Below are positions 14,794 through 22,678 of a stretch of DNA of 27,624 bases, piece by piece (positions within the stretch are counted from its first letter, which is position 1; each line of letters starts with the position of its first letter). A model generated the notes under the pieces. It made no database searches, was not told the DNA's origin, and saw only the letters and a list, made by a program, of their open reading frames with translations. The stretch is from DATAMF01 sp036260665 (lineage in GTDB: Bacteria; Chloroflexota; Anaerolineae; Aggregatilineales; Aggregatilineaceae). Both the position numbers and the translations under genes were made by a program. Location of the stretch: positions 1-27,624 of the forward strand of contig DATAMF010000532.1 of NCBI GenBank assembly GCA_036260665.1, written 5' to 3'.

Positions 14794-15990
14794 ATGTTTA
14801 AACGTTGTATTTTGGCGGTTCTGGTGGTGCTGTTGAGCGGCGCTCTGCACGGGATGGATCTGGCGCGGGCATCGGGAGGCGAGATTTATTATGAAAGCCG
14901 CCCGGACGAGGTCGCACTCTATCTGAGCAATATTGCTTTTGTGCGCGATACAGTGATGCTGCCGGGCGGGAATGAGACGCGCGTGCTGCTGCCGCCGGGA
15001 ACGTATCCCAATACGCTGATGCTGACCGAAAACGGTGCGCGAGTGCGCAATTACCGGATCACACCGCAGTCGCCCGACGTTTACAGCGACGTGTACAGCA
15101 GTACCTATGTGTCCAGCGCGAGCGCTTATATCCTGGCATGGGATTCGGATGTGGCGGCGGATGCCACACGCGAAGTGAAACTGGAATATCTGCTGCCGGG
15201 GGCGGTCTGGACGCCCACTTATGATATGACCATCATTGATGATCAGTCGGTGGATATGTCGTTTTTTGCCGAGATTCAGAACTCCGCGTTGATTCTGGAT
15301 GAAACAACGGTGTACCTGGTGGCGGGGCGTGTGAACCTGGAAGAGCAGGTCGATCAGGTGTCGCAGGTGACGATGAACCAGTATGCAGTGGGTTATTCCA
15401 ATGAATCCGTGACGCTGCCGAGCGCCGGAGTCGGTACCGTTGACTTACAGCATGTTTATTCGTTGGGGACGGTGAGCGCCGAACCGGGCGATATTGTGTA
15501 TTCCAATATTGCGGGTGCAACTTTTGCAGCACGGAAACAGATTGTCTGGAATGCGGCGATGCAGCAGGAAACAGATGTAATCTACAAAGTGCGCAATGAT
15601 ACCGATGTGCCGCTGGCGGAAGGTATTGTGCGGGTGTACCAGAACAACCTGTTCATGGGCAGCGATTTTATTGAGACGACGCCAATAGGCAGCGAAGGCA
15701 GTGTGACGGTGGGCAGTATGCCCGATGTGCGCGTTCACCGCACGCAGAGCCAGGAATACAAGGGTGGAACGACGAAAGATTACTACTTCAACACGGTCAC
15801 ACTGGAAATGAGCAACTTTGGCACAGAAGATTTGTCGCTACTGGTGCTGGATACGTGGCTCGACAACGCGTGGGATTTTGAATATTCGCTGGAACCGCAG
15901 CGCGGGCAAGATAACCAACTGCGCTGGGAGGTGACGATCCCGGCGGGCGAAACCCTGACCATCACCTACCAGTTTTTGACCGACTACTAA
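14794..15990 (+). CDS. Secreted DUF4139-like protein
   Basis: The 398-residue product has a signal peptide (basic start, hydrophobic core to about residue 20, likely cleavage near 'ARASGG'). Beta-rich sequence follows, with 'YLLPGAVWTPTYDM' near 135-148, 'AEIQNSALILDETTVYLVAG' near 158-177, and a 'VTIPAGETLTITYQF' end, all consistent with the DUF4139 family. DUF4139 proteins are poorly understood and some were linked to cell-surface polysaccharide phenotypes; the usual N-terminal coiled-coil part is absent here. It probably acts outside the cell membrane. Strong GGAGG precedes the ATG. It ends 3 bp before the convergent htpG gene. Confidence 0.75.
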   Translation: MFKRCILAVLVVLLSGALHGMDLARASGGEIYYESRPDEVALYLSNIAFVRDTVMLPGGNETRVLLPPGTYPNTLMLTENGARVRNYRITPQSPDVYSDVYSSTYVSSASAYILAWDSDVAADATREVKLEYLLPGAVWTPTYDMTIIDDQSVDMSFFAEIQNSALILDETTVYLVAGRVNLEEQVDQVSQVTMNQYAVGYSNESVTLPSAGVGTVDLQHVYSLGTVSAEPGDIVYSNIAGATFAARKQIVWNAAMQQETDVIYKVRNDTDVPLAEGIVRVYQNNLFMGSDFIETTPIGSEGSVTVGSMPDVRVHRTQSQEYKGGTTKDYYFNTVTLEMSNFGTEDLSLLVLDTWLDNAWDFEYSLEPQRGQDNQLRWEVTIPAGETLTITYQFLTDY

Positions 15991-15993
15991 AAA

Positions 15994-17859
15994 TCAGGAA
16001 CGCCGCGTCGCCATTTCCAAAAACTGGTTGATGCGGCTGACCATTTCGGATGGATTGGGATGCAGGCCATCGAGCAGGAGTGCGTTTTCGTACAACTGCT
16101 CGATGGTTTGATTGATGATAGCCGCATCTGATTCGTTGTGGATCCATTCCGACAGGTTGCGGATCAAGGAGTGGCGGCGGTTGATTTCCAGAATGCGCTG
16201 CGGCACCTGATGTTCTTTTTCGAGCAAACGATAGACGCGCTGGACGTTGCGATCCATCTGGCCTTCGGGCGTTGCCAGCCGGACCGGGCTGCCGGTCAAC
16301 AGGTGCGATTCGCGCACTTCGAGCACGCGCTCGCCCAACACATCGGCGAAACGCTGGCGCACTTCCTCAAATGTGTCCTGTTCTAGGGGTTCGGGTAATT
16401 CTTCGTCGGGCGTTTCCACGTCGGGAAGCTGCAATCCGGCATCGTCCACATTGTGCAGTTGTTTGCCCTGAAACTCGTGCAGGTTCATCAGCATAAAACT
16501 GTCTACGGTGTCGGTCAGATACAGCACTTCGAGATCGCGCGCCCGGAATGGTTCCAGGTGGGGGCTGCTGCTCACGGTTTTCAGATCGTCCACCAGGATG
16601 TAGTAAATATGTTCCTGTTCATCTTGCATGCGCGCGACGTAATCTTCCAGCGATACGGTGGGCGTGGTGCCGTCGCTAACCGTCGAATGGAAACGCAGCA
16701 GCTTAGAGAGGCGCTCGGCGTCGCCGGGTTCGGTGGCGATGCCTTCTTTGAGGAACACGCCAAACTCTTTCCAGAATTTGTTATAACGATCCGGTTCGTC
16801 TTTTGCGATCCGTTCGAGTTCGCTCAGAAACTTACCTTTGATCGAGGTGCCGATGCGTTTGATCGTGCGGTTGGTCTGGACCGATTCGCGGGCCACGTTG
16901 AGCGGCAAATCTTCGGAGTCCACCACGCCATCGACAAAGCGGAGATACTGCGGCAGAAATTCCTTGTTATATTCCTGGATCAAGACTTTGCGGGCGTACA
17001 ATTTCAGCCCGTGATCACTGCGCGCGGTGAACAGCCCTTTGTCGGCCTGTTCGGGCACATATAACACGCTGTAGAACTGGACGGGCGCATCGGAAACGAT
17101 ATGCTGTGTAACCAGGGGTTCGCGGTAATCGAGCGTCAACTGCTTATAAAAGGCGTTGTAATCTTCCTGATTGACTTCGGAGGGCGATTTGCGCCAGATC
17201 GCGGTGCGCTGGTTGGCGACTTCATTTTCGACATAAATGGGGAAGGGGATGAAGTCGGAATGTTTTTTGATGATGTTACGCAGACGGTAGGCTTCCGCGA
17301 ATTCTTTGGCGTCGTCCTTCAGAAAAACGACGATCTCCGTGCCGCGCGTGGTTTTGTCAGCCGGTTCGATGCTGTAGGTCGTGCTGCCGTCCGATGTCCA
17401 GGTCCACGCTTGATCGTCCGGGCGGAAGGAGCGCGTTGTTACGCTGACTTTATCCGCCGCCATAAACACCGAATAGAACCCGACGCCGAACTGCCCGATG
17501 AGATCGGCAGCCGAGAACGAGTTGCCCTGCTGTTCCTGCACACGATTGAGAAAGCTCCGTGCGCCGGACTGGGCAATGGTGCCCAAGTTCTGGATCAGTT
17601 CATCCCGGTTCATACCGGTGCCGGTATCGCTGATGGTGAGCGTGCCTTCGTCTTTGTTGAAGGCAATGTGGATCGCCAGTTCGGCATCCTGATCCAGAAT
17701 GTCGTGTTGGGTCAGCATCTCGAATTGGAGGCGATGCAGCGCGTCGGAGGCGTTGGAGATCAGCTCGCGCAGAAAAATATCACGGTCCGTGTAAAGGGAA
17801 TGAACCAGAATATGCAGTAACTGCTGAATTTCAGCCTGAAAAGTGTAAGTGTCAGCCAT
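15994..17859 (-). CDS. htpG: HtpG, Hsp90-family chaperone
   Basis: The 621-residue ATP-dependent chaperone matches bacterial HtpG in full. The GHKL ATPase domain (about 1-215) shows 'RELISNASDALHRL' at 31-44, 'DTGTGMNRDEL' and 'GQFGVGFYSVFMAADKV'. The middle domain has 'GVVDSEDLPLNVARES', and the C-terminal dimerisation domain has no MEEVD motif, as in bacteria. The start at 17859 is chosen because AGGAG lies seven bases upstream and the next in-frame start (TTG at 17880) has no family match. The upstream palindrome over its promoter is not the CIRCE element. It follows a kinase gene on the same strand by 93 bp. Confidence 0.97.
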   Translation of the reverse strand: MADTYTFQAEIQQLLHILVHSLYTDRDIFLRELISNASDALHRLQFEMLTQHDILDQDAELAIHIAFNKDEGTLTISDTGTGMNRDELIQNLGTIAQSGARSFLNRVQEQQGNSFSAADLIGQFGVGFYSVFMAADKVSVTTRSFRPDDQAWTWTSDGSTTYSIEPADKTTRGTEIVVFLKDDAKEFAEAYRLRNIIKKHSDFIPFPIYVENEVANQRTAIWRKSPSEVNQEDYNAFYKQLTLDYREPLVTQHIVSDAPVQFYSVLYVPEQADKGLFTARSDHGLKLYARKVLIQEYNKEFLPQYLRFVDGVVDSEDLPLNVARESVQTNRTIKRIGTSIKGKFLSELERIAKDEPDRYNKFWKEFGVFLKEGIATEPGDAERLSKLLRFHSTVSDGTTPTVSLEDYVARMQDEQEHIYYILVDDLKTVSSSPHLEPFRARDLEVLYLTDTVDSFMLMNLHEFQGKQLHNVDDAGLQLPDVETPDEELPEPLEQDTFEEVRQRFADVLGERVLEVRESHLLTGSPVRLATPEGQMDRNVQRVYRLLEKEHQVPQRILEINRRHSLIRNLSEWIHNESDAAIINQTIEQLYENALLLDGLHPNPSEMVSRINQFLEMATRRS

Positions 17860-17899
17860 GTTTGAACTCCTACGGGACAAAATTAGGACTACCAGTGTA

Positions 17900-17928
17900 A
17901 TAACACAGGCGTGTTAGATCAAGCTCAA
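17900..17928 (-). promoter_or_regulatory. Predicted htpG promoter with overlapping palindrome
   Basis: On the minus strand, TTGAGC (17928-17923) and TGTTAT (17905-17900) are spaced by 17 bp, each a 4/6 match to sigma70 boxes, giving a leader of about 34 nt. A perfect palindrome, TAACAC-AGGC-GTGTTA (17901-17916), covers the -10 box, as an operator for a dimeric repressor would. It is not the CIRCE heat-shock operator. Confidence 0.5.
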
Positions 17929-17952
17929 CATCTCATAAAAACTATGTAAGAA

Positions 17953-19908
17953 TCAGGCGCGTTTGTGGGATTTGCGGTTGAGATGCAGCGCGCTGGCCCG
18001 AAGCCAGTCGGTGGCATCGTCCCACTGCTCTTTGCGCTGTTGGCTGGCGTCAATTTTTTGTTGAGCAACCGCGAGCAACATAAAAATGCGCACGTAACCC
18101 CAGTGCGCGGCGAGGGGAATACACTGGTTGAGGAATTTGTAGGCACGTAAATATTCACCGGCAGTCATCCAATCGTCGGCGGCCTGCGCATAAGCGCTGA
18201 GCAGATCTTCCGCGTTGTCTTCTAACTCGCTGGGATCGAGGTCGAGGGCTGTGAAGGCGGCAATCGCACTGTTTTCGAACTGCTCGGCCTGGGCATAGGC
18301 GACGGCCAGCGCGAGGAAGGCATGGGCGCGCTGGTAAACGGTGTTTGATTTGTGCCAATCCTCCGCGAGCAGGGGGGGATAGTAGCGGTAGGTGCCCTGT
18401 TCCAGGGTGCCGATGGCTTCATCCAGCCGATCCTGTTCAGTCAGCAGTGTGCCGAGGCCAACATAGGCTGGACCGTAATCGGCATCAAGGTCCAGCGCAG
18501 TTTCAAAACAGAGAATACTCTCCGCTTTACGTTTCTTGTGCAGTGCCAGCACTTGCCCCAGATTATGATAGACGGCGGCAGAGGGGCGTTCCTGGGCAGC
18601 ACGGTGGAAGATTTCGACAAAATGCTCATACTGGACCGGATCGTCGAGCGAGGCCACCATATCATCGTACAGAACGGCGTAAGCTAAATCCGCGTCGGCA
18701 TGGATAGCCTCGACGGTGGCGCTGTCGGCATCGGCGTCATTTTCGTCTACGTCGCGGTATAGATCGGCCAGCGCCAACTGCGCAAAGGGGATGTCCGGCT
18801 TGAGACGCACGGCACGTTCCAGCCAGCTTCGCCCTTCTTCGATCTGCCCCAGCGCGATCAGCGTTTCGCCCCATTCAGCGGCGACTTCGGGCAGTCCGGC
18901 ATACTGCTGCCAGAGGACTTGCAAACGATCCTGGGCTTTTTGCGGCTGGTGATCGGCGTCGCGCAAGGTGCGCACGGCATAGAGATCGTGCCAGAGTTCG
19001 GGCGGGGTGGGCGCGGCGTGCGAGGTTAGCAGACGGCGCTTTTGGGATAATGTCGAACGTTTGGCACGCGAAAAGGCATTTTTGATCTCGCTTAAAAACT
19101 GACGAGCGTTTTTCGGCCTGTCATCCGGGTTTTTGCTCAACGCGCGCAGAATCGGTTCATCGAGTTCTTCGGGCACGCTCGGATCGCGCACCGTGATGGG
19201 TAAGGGGGGCGCTTGGACGATCAGGTCCAGCAGGAGTTCCTCATCCTCGGAACGGGCATCATAGTCTAAATAGTAGTGTCCGGTAATGGCTTCGTACAAT
19301 GCAATCGCGAGCGAGTAAATATCGGATTGAACGGTAATCTCTTCGCCAAGCGCCTGTTCAGGCGACATATAGAGCAGTGTGCCCGGCTGCGGGCCGGTGG
19401 TCCGGTTGAGGCTGTGGGCGTAGGACTGGCGGATATGGGCAAGGCCGAAGTCACCCAGCTTGAACTGTCCTTCCTGCGCGATCATGATGTTTTCGGGCTT
19501 AATGTCGCGGTGGATCACATTGCGCGCATGCAGGGTTTCGAGCGCATTGCATACATCGGTTGCCACCTTGAGAAGGGTGGTGCGATCCAGCGGGCCGTTC
19601 TGCGCGATGAGCGAATGGAGATCGCCGCCATCCATGTATTCCATGATGATGAAGAGCATATCACCTTGTTCGCGCAAGGCGTAGGTGGAGACAATGTTGG
19701 GATGGTTCAGGCTGGCCGTTAACCGTGCCTCGCGGATAAACCACTCCCGCGTGCCTGCTTCGGAGAAAACTTCGGGGCTGAGCTGTTTGACCGCAACAGG
19801 GCGCTCCAGGTTTAAATCCTCAGCTTTGTAAACGACGCTGAAACCGCCATTTCCGATCAGGTCGATGACGCGATATTCCCCGATTAGATCGTTCGGCTGC
19901 AAATGCAT
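17953..19908 (-). CDS. Cytosolic Ser/Thr protein kinase with TPR-like C-terminal half
   Basis: The 651-residue protein has a complete Hanks-type kinase domain (about 8-290): glycine loop 19-27, Lys41, Glu60, HRDIKPEN with Asp135, DFG with Asp153, and 'GTLLYMSPEQ' at 176-185. The rest (about 320-640) is helical with TPR-like repeats such as 'YHNLGQVLALHKKRKAE' and 'AYVGLGTLLTEQDRLDEA'. No membrane segment is seen, unlike the kinase at 2011, so it probably acts in the cytosol and binds partners through the repeats. The ATG at 19906-19908 follows a G-rich site. It is divergent from the gene at 20065 and upstream of htpG. Confidence 0.93.
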   Translation of the reverse strand: MHLQPNDLIGEYRVIDLIGNGGFSVVYKAEDLNLERPVAVKQLSPEVFSEAGTREWFIREARLTASLNHPNIVSTYALREQGDMLFIIMEYMDGGDLHSLIAQNGPLDRTTLLKVATDVCNALETLHARNVIHRDIKPENIMIAQEGQFKLGDFGLAHIRQSYAHSLNRTTGPQPGTLLYMSPEQALGEEITVQSDIYSLAIALYEAITGHYYLDYDARSEDEELLLDLIVQAPPLPITVRDPSVPEELDEPILRALSKNPDDRPKNARQFLSEIKNAFSRAKRSTLSQKRRLLTSHAAPTPPELWHDLYAVRTLRDADHQPQKAQDRLQVLWQQYAGLPEVAAEWGETLIALGQIEEGRSWLERAVRLKPDIPFAQLALADLYRDVDENDADADSATVEAIHADADLAYAVLYDDMVASLDDPVQYEHFVEIFHRAAQERPSAAVYHNLGQVLALHKKRKAESILCFETALDLDADYGPAYVGLGTLLTEQDRLDEAIGTLEQGTYRYYPPLLAEDWHKSNTVYQRAHAFLALAVAYAQAEQFENSAIAAFTALDLDPSELEDNAEDLLSAYAQAADDWMTAGEYLRAYKFLNQCIPLAAHWGYVRIFMLLAVAQQKIDASQQRKEQWDDATDWLRASALHLNRKSHKRA

Positions 19909-20064
19909 AAACGCCCCGCAGTGCAGGTTGTGCTGACGTTAGAAAGGTTAGAAATCTTGAATAAAGTATACTGCGGGATCGGCACACACGACGAATTTTT
20001 CATGAAACGTTCGGGAACGGACCCGCGTACTTATAAAAGAGCGAAAAGTGTATAGGAGGAAACG

Positions 20065-20493
20065 ATGGCGCGGACTTACAAACTCACCGGGATGCGGCGG
20101 GCGGGTAATAATTTCATGAGTTTTTTGACCCGTCGGGGAATGGGGCCAAAACAGACCGTGATTTTGACCGTACGCGGGCGGAAATCCGGCAAGGCCTATT
20201 CGACGCCTGTTTCGCTGGTGCAGTCGGATGGGCAGCGCTGGCTGGTGGCACCGTATGGCGAGGTAAGCTGGGTGAAAAATGCACGGGCGGCGGGCGAAGT
20301 GACCCTGACGCGGGGGAAGACGGTGGAGACGGTGCGAGTTGCCGAAGTCGAACCCGATGCGCGCGGCCCGATTCTGAAGCAGTATGTTCAGATGGAACCC
20401 ATTGTGCGGCCCTATTTTGATGCCAAAGTTGATGACCCGATAGAGGAATTCAGCGCGGAAGCGGGGCGGCACCCGGTTTTTCTGATTCAGTGA
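20065..20493 (+). CDS. Deazaflavin-dependent nitroreductase-like (DUF385/Ddn family) protein
   Basis: This 142-residue protein resembles the F420-binding split-barrel family that includes mycobacterial Ddn. The motif 'RGRKSGKAYSTPVSL' (37-51) matches the family's 'GRKSG..r.TPl', and 'VAPYGEVSWVKNARAAGEV' (61-79) matches its 'W..Nl.A.p.v' signature. Members bind F420 or a related deazaflavin and reduce quinones or nitro compounds; some bind other ligands such as heme or fatty acids. The exact substrate is unknown. A strong AGGAGG site lies six bases before the ATG. It stands alone, divergent from the kinase gene. Confidence 0.85.
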   Translation: MARTYKLTGMRRAGNNFMSFLTRRGMGPKQTVILTVRGRKSGKAYSTPVSLVQSDGQRWLVAPYGEVSWVKNARAAGEVTLTRGKTVETVRVAEVEPDARGPILKQYVQMEPIVRPYFDAKVDDPIEEFSAEAGRHPVFLIQ

Positions 20494-20789
20494 ATGGTCG
20501 TGTGTCCTGATTGCGGCGGGTTAAGATGCTTCGTTTGGCGAAGACCCCCGCCCCCCCCTTTAAACGCCTATCTTGGCATTTTGAGGGAAAAAACGACTAT
20601 GAACGGGTCGAGATCCTGGCAAGATCTGGGATTTCTTGGCAGGAAATGCTAGTTCGCGTCATGCGTTATGAGTTGGTAAGGTGCGGCGCAGCTAGATACA
20701 GGGTAGCACAGATAGGCAGGGAAAAATAGACTTTCGATGGTGAACTTGGATGACTAACTTGGATGGTTAATAATGAGAGGATTACAAAC

Positions 20790-20809
20790 GGACGCGGCAA
20801 GCCGCGCCC
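20790..20809. repeat. REP-like palindrome
   Basis: GCGGC-AA-GCCGC (20794-20805) extends outward to 9-bp arms with one mismatch and is followed by 'CTACG'. Short GC-rich palindromes next to such words are dispersed in many Chloroflexota and cyanobacterial genomes; only one copy is visible here. Confidence 0.4.
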
Positions 20810-20852
20810 CTACGAAAAACTCTGTTATCCATAGTTCTCTCCAACCAAATTG

Positions 20853-20880
20853 AAAGAGGGCACTGCAAAGCGCCCTCTTT
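20853..20880. terminator. Terminator for the minus-strand glycosidase gene, probably bidirectional
   Basis: AAAGAGGGC (20853-20861) and GCCCTCTTT (20872-20880) form a perfect 9-bp stem with a 10-nt loop, 23 bp past the stop of the minus-strand gene. It has A/T ends on both sides, giving short U-tracts in either direction. Confidence 0.75.
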
Positions 20881-20903
20881 TGAATTCAAAGCGGGGGGAC
20901 CGC

Positions 20904-22292
20904 TTACTTCATCACGCCCGCGAGCGAGGTGCAGGCGGGGCAGGTGCCGTCAGCGCGGATAATCGCGTAACCGGCCATCGGGTCGCTGCCGCTGTAGTTG
21001 GTGAAGTCCACATTAAAGACGATCATCAGGCGGACTTTGCCGGTATTGGCACCGATCACGGCGGCTTCGGCTAACCACTGGGCCTGTTCCGCAATCGAGG
21101 TGTTGGCGGCCCAGGCAAATCCACCAGGCAGGGCACCGTAACCTTCAGGTGAGAGGTAGCCGAGTTCGGTGAAGCAGGCTTGCTTGTTGCCAAATGGGCC
21201 AATGGCGCGGCTCAACATGGTGCCGAAGTAGTAGGTTGGGTAGCCACCACGCGGATCGCCACTGCCGGCGCTGGGACTGATGATTCCTTCGTTGTAGTGA
21301 ACGCCGATGCAGTCCGCATAGTTGCCCGCGCCCGCCGACGCCATCTGCTGGACATATACATCATCGTTGCAACCCTGATCCGTGCAGCCTGCTGCGCCGA
21401 AGAAGCCGGTGGGGGCCAGCGCGCCCGTGATCACGAGGGTGTTGGCGTTGGCGGCTTTGATGGCGTTGTAGGCTTTGGCGAGCAGCGGGACATAGTTCGC
21501 GCCGTTCACCTGTCCGGCAGGCCATTCACGGTCAATGTTCATTTCGTTCCAGATTTCGATGGCATCGGCACCCGCGGCGGCCAGGCTACCGACGTAGCTG
21601 GCGTAGCTGTCCTGATAGCTGCCATTCATGACCTGGCTCTTGTCACCAACGACTGAGAACAGAACCTTGAAACCAGCGGCATGCGCTTCGGAGACAAGGC
21701 CGGAACCGCTTTGGCCCATTTGAAGCTGCAACTTGACCCACTTCATCTTGGCCGATTGCAGGGCTGTACGGGTGTTGGGATACAGGCCCGTGACCTGACC
21801 ACCCAGCTCGAACGATCCGGTGGACGCTGATCCAGTCACCGGGGCGGGGAGATTGGGATTCGCGGCGGTGGTCGGTGCAGCAGTTGTGCCCGCTGTGACC
21901 TTATCGCAAATGGAGATGATCTGATAATTAAAACTGGTGCGGACTTCGTATGCAACATTGCTCAGCGAGGTGATGATGAAGCGCCACCCGAAGTAAATCT
22001 GGCGGGCCTGTTCGCCTTCCATCAACGTGTGGCAGTCATCAATACCGCCTGTAAATTCCGCTTCTTCATAGGTCCAGGCGTTGACATAGGCAAAATCGCC
22101 GCCGGTTTTCTCTTCGAGTGCAGCGCGGGCGGCAGAAAAAGCGAGCCAATACTGATCGGTTGGGGTTCCGGTGGGTTCAGCCTGGGCATAGACAGGGGTC
22201 TGAGAGTGACCGGAGTCTAAGAGGATGGGCACCAGCGCGATCATCACGGCCAGCATAACAAGGGCACAGTACAGCAAATTACGATTTTTCAC
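20904..22292 (-). CDS. Secreted clan GH-A-like glycoside hydrolase with extra N-terminal domain
   Basis: The 462-residue product has an N-terminal signal or anchor (about 5-25, possible cleavage near 'VYAQA'). A small domain (about 46-131) with Cys87 and Cys129 follows, then a Thr/Ala/Pro linker (about 133-155). A TIM-barrel-like domain has Glu250 in 'IEIWNEMN' (typical GH-A acid/base position) and Glu376 in 'CFTELGYL' (typical nucleophile position). It probably cleaves a polysaccharide outside the cell; the specific family and substrate are not certain. GTG start with AAAGGA upstream. A strong hairpin terminator follows the stop. Confidence 0.8.
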   Translation of the reverse strand: MKNRNLLYCALVMLAVMIALVPILLDSGHSQTPVYAQAEPTGTPTDQYWLAFSAARAALEEKTGGDFAYVNAWTYEEAEFTGGIDDCHTLMEGEQARQIYFGWRFIITSLSNVAYEVRTSFNYQIISICDKVTAGTTAAPTTAANPNLPAPVTGSASTGSFELGGQVTGLYPNTRTALQSAKMKWVKLQLQMGQSGSGLVSEAHAAGFKVLFSVVGDKSQVMNGSYQDSYASYVGSLAAAGADAIEIWNEMNIDREWPAGQVNGANYVPLLAKAYNAIKAANANTLVITGALAPTGFFGAAGCTDQGCNDDVYVQQMASAGAGNYADCIGVHYNEGIISPSAGSGDPRGGYPTYYFGTMLSRAIGPFGNKQACFTELGYLSPEGYGALPGGFAWAANTSIAEQAQWLAEAAVIGANTGKVRLMIVFNVDFTNYSGSDPMAGYAIIRADGTCPACTSLAGVMK

Positions 22293-22678
22293 GGTGAAGT
22301 TCCTTTCTCACCTCAAGATTATATGGTGGTCATACAGCTCGACCACGAACTTGGCGAGGGAATATTCTCGGCGTGCGACTCTAAACGATAAATGTGAATT
22401 TGTCTACTATGATTTGCTGACGCCAGCCTGACAGTCCTACCTTGAACTGACGGTAAAATAAATTTTTTAACCTTGGCGCAGCCGTGTTATACTTGCCAAT
22501 CCGGGTCCATCCTCTTAGGTACGGCAGCGCTATGTGGGCGAACGTGGCGCATCCCAACGAATTCGCGTTTTCTACGGAAGTACAAGGTAGAACTTATAGA
22601 TTGTTTCGTCAGGTGTCTGGCGGCCTACCGTCTGTTGCCTCGCTTTGACTTACCGCAATAAAGTGTTATGGAGGCTGT
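22293..22678. other. Intergenic region upstream of the ABC exporter operon (386 bp)
   Basis: No supported gene or recognised riboswitch. TATACT at 22488-22493 could be a -10 box, with TTTAAC 16 bp upstream; if real, the transcript would have a leader of about 180 nt before the ABC gene. The minus strand carries the GTG start and ribosome binding site of the glycosidase gene at its left edge. Confidence 0.4.

Larger units (their letters stand above)
20494..20903. other. Intergenic region with structured repeats (410 bp)
   Basis: No supported gene is present; short open frames lack a good start or family match. The region holds a run of eight Cs (20551-20558), an imperfect inverted repeat (20615-20643, 9 of 10 pairs), a 13-bp tandem repeat with AACTTGGATG at 20743 and 20756, a REP-like palindrome (20790-20809) and a terminator (20853-20880). 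Confidence 0.55.

Noticed and set aside
17101..17820. Plus-strand open frame of 239 codons opposite htpG
   Set aside because: HtpG is conserved over its whole length on the other strand; this is a codon-bias shadow.
17860..17952. CIRCE element before htpG
   Set aside because: No TTAGCACTC-N9-GAGTGCTAA match; the palindrome present has a different sequence and spacing.
20511..20729. Open frame of 72 codons in the 20494-20903 intergenic region
   Set aside because: No ribosome binding site, low-complexity poly-C start and no recognisable family; likely chance.
22473..22661. Open frame of 62 codons before the ABC exporter
   Set aside because: No ribosome binding site or family; it lies inside the likely 5' leader.
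22488..22678. Riboswitch in the ABC exporter leader
   Set aside because: No recognised aptamer core or terminator/antiterminator pair was seen.
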